Shown here in pieces: positions 7,539-8,460 of a stretch of 8,460 bases of DNA. The position numbers and the translations under genes were made by a program. Source of the stretch: Veillonella sp. (GTDB lineage Bacteria > Bacillota_C > Negativicutes > Veillonellales > Veillonellaceae); assembly GCA_018367495.1 (NCBI GenBank), contig JAGZGB010000067.1, positions 1-8,460 of the forward strand. Direction: 5' to 3'. The notes beneath the pieces were generated by a model, which worked only from the letters and a program-made list of their open reading frames with translations, did not search any database and was not told the origin of the DNA. The stretch's first letter is position 1; every line of letters begins with the position of its first letter.

Positions 7539-8279
7539 AGGGCGATGAGCAAAATACACGTTCAATGACTTCTTACGTGCCTTCCAATCTGGTAAAAACT
7601 GTGCCACTAGATTGTGAAAGTTCTTGGAATGGTCTAAATATTTAAAATGAGCAAACTCATGAATCATAACGTACTCAATATACGCCTGTGGCCCCTCTAA
7701 TAAACGGGTGTTCATCTTGATGAGCTGCTTAGCTGGCGTGCAAGAACCCCAACGGCTCTTCATACGCTGCTGCTTTATGGTTGGCATAGGCACATCAATA
7801 CCTTGCTTGTGGTAGCGTTGATACACGACCTTTGCCCAATGGACAAAGACCTTCTCCCCTAAATTACGCCAATAACTTTGCATTAATTTATGCTTTGCCT
7901 CAAAGGTCGTACCACGAGGTACGACCATAGTAAGGATGGCTTTTCCATCAAAGCCAATGTGAGGCTTGCCATCCTGCTCAACTAGGCGCAACGTAACAGG
8001 AATGCCGAGGATTGATAAGCTTTCACCATTTACATACTGCAACGCATCGACGCGCTTGGCATTCAATGCATCAATCTTGTAACGAGCCCGCTCAATAAAG
8101 GGCATATTCTCGATGACAAACTTGTCCACCCTATAATCCGGCACATAGGCATTCGCCGACACATGGATCACACCATCCTTTGTAATGCGCATGTTCATGT
8201 TCTTCACACGCTTGATGGTTAACTCATATTCAATTCTGTCGCCATTATAGGTAATAGACCTAGTTGTTGAAGTATTCAT
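7536..8279 (-). CDS. YgjP/DUF45 family zinc metallohydrolase
   Basis: This is a predicted M48-like metallopeptidase of the YgjP (DUF45, PF01863) family; its substrate is unknown. Read from the ATG at 8279 it has 247 residues. The zinc motif HEFAH is at residues 207-211 in YVMIHEFAHFKYLDHSKNFH, with H217 (in LDHSKNFH) as probable third ligand. The other family hallmark, MKSRWGSC, lies at 173-180. The N-terminal half (YNGDRIEYELTIKR, VKNMNMRITKDG) is the usual beta-rich region. There is no signal peptide, so the protein is probably cytoplasmic. The start is uncertain. The ATG has only AAAAGG one base away, and a GTG at 8303 would add eight residues but also lacks a good ribosome site. It is the first gene of the unit and precedes dnaE by 12 bases. 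The fixed pairing with dnaE may only reflect co-expression. Confidence 0.9.
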   Translation of the reverse strand: MNTSTTRSITYNGDRIEYELTIKRVKNMNMRITKDGVIHVSANAYVPDYRVDKFVIENMPFIERARYKIDALNAKRVDALQYVNGESLSILGIPVTLRLVEQDGKPHIGFDGKAILTMVVPRGTTFEAKHKLMQSYWRNLGEKVFVHWAKVVYQRYHKQGIDVPMPTIKQQRMKSRWGSCTPAKQLIKMNTRLLEGPQAYIEYVMIHEFAHFKYLDHSKNFHNLVAQFLPDWKARKKSLNVYFAHRP

Positions 8280-8327
8280 ACCTTTTATTTTATCATAAAA
8301 CACTTATAAAATCGTAAAATTCTGGTA

Positions 8328-8357
8328 ATTTTAATAGGAATTATTCGATATATGCAA
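8328..8357 (-). promoter_or_regulatory. Candidate promoter of the five-gene unit
   Basis: On the minus strand TTGCAT (8352-8357) and TAAAAT (8328-8333) are separated by 18 bases. The -10 box is one mismatch from consensus and the -35 box keeps the TTG. Transcription would begin near 8321, giving a short leader before the metallohydrolase gene. The region is AT-rich and other -10-like sequences occur (TATGAT at about 8290), so the exact site is uncertain. Confidence 0.4.
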
Positions 8358-8367
8358 TATAAATCAT

Positions 8368-8390
8368 AACCACCCGTAGAACGGGTGGTT
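8368..8390. repeat. Hairpin 1 of the right-edge cluster (10-bp perfect stem)
   Basis: AACCACCCGT (8368-8377) and ACGGGTGGTT (8381-8390) are exact reverse complements around a three-base loop. On the minus strand the stem is followed by ATGATTTATATT, only moderately T-rich, so it might end transcription of a gene beyond the right edge. It could equally be the terminal hairpin of a mobile element. Confidence 0.75.
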
Positions 8391-8396
8391 TGCTCT

Positions 8397-8411
8397 GACC
8401 CTATAAGGGTC
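8397..8411. repeat. Hairpin 2 of the right-edge cluster
   Basis: GACCCT (8397-8402) pairs perfectly with AGGGTC (8406-8411) around an ATA loop. It begins six bases after hairpin 1 ends. Confidence 0.7.
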
Positions 8412-8425
8412 TTTCTCTAGTGGTG

Positions 8426-8441
8426 GCCCTCTAAAGAGGGC
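8426..8441. repeat. Hairpin 3 of the right-edge cluster
   Basis: GCCCTC (8426-8431) pairs perfectly with GAGGGC (8436-8441) around a TAAA tetraloop. An A-T pair can extend the stem inside the loop. The neighbouring plus-strand GTGGTGG (8420-8426 region) resembles the 3' arm of hairpin 1. Confidence 0.7.
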
Positions 8442-8460
8442 ATTGAATGATCTGACAACC

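Larger units (their letters stand above)
8368..8460 (-). mobile_element. Possible end of an IS200/IS605-type element or other structured RNA region
   Basis: Three perfect short hairpins follow one another: 8368-8390, 8397-8411 and 8426-8441. They have GC-rich arms and tiny loops, and no coding frame covers them. IS200/IS605 elements lack terminal inverted repeats and instead end in subterminal hairpins. Their tnpB right ends also encode a folded guide RNA, and a cluster like this fits that pattern. The strand is a guess, assuming the element's genes lie to the right on the minus strand. No transposase is visible, because the window ends at 8460. Alternatives are a 3' untranslated region with a terminator, or an unrelated structured RNA. 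Confidence 0.35.

Noticed and set aside
8368..8441. CRISPR array
   Set aside because: The three hairpins have different arm sequences and irregular spacing; there is no direct repeat-spacer pattern.

Overview
The window is a moderately AT-rich bacterial chromosome segment with strong AGGAGG-type ribosome binding sites. It suggests a Firmicutes-type organism. Pyruvate kinase with a C-terminal PEP-utilizer domain and a dnaE-pyk neighbourhood fit this. I lean towards Negativicutes (Veillonella-like), but that is an impression from gene content and style, not a database result. All recognisable genes lie on the minus strand, so the window reads from right to left.

Right edge (about 8341-8460): a non-coding stretch with three compact, perfect hairpins in a row, running off the window. 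It may be the end of an IS200/IS605-type element with its right-end RNA, or the terminator/3' region of an upstream gene. A candidate promoter lies between it and the first gene.

Centre (614 to about 8303): five tightly packed co-directional genes with gaps of 12, 50, 36 and 11 bases and no terminator between them, probably one transcription unit. They are a YgjP/DUF45 zinc metallohydrolase, the replicative polymerase alpha subunit DnaE with an apparently intact PHP domain, pyruvate kinase, a seven-helix Bax inhibitor-1 family membrane protein, and a LysR-type regulator. A strong intrinsic terminator at 446-487 closes the unit.

Left edge (1-445): a separate unit. It has a promoter-like region with several inverted repeats, followed by the first 74 codons of a DASS-family anion/dicarboxylate transporter that runs off the window. 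The adjacent LysR protein is a reasonable candidate regulator of this transporter.

The genes are ordinary housekeeping and accessory genes, and I find no clear new multi-gene defence or biosynthetic system. The points most worth a second look are the direct dnaE-pyk linkage combined with a pyruvate kinase whose C-terminal TSH motif reads TSD, and the structured non-coding DNA at the right edge.
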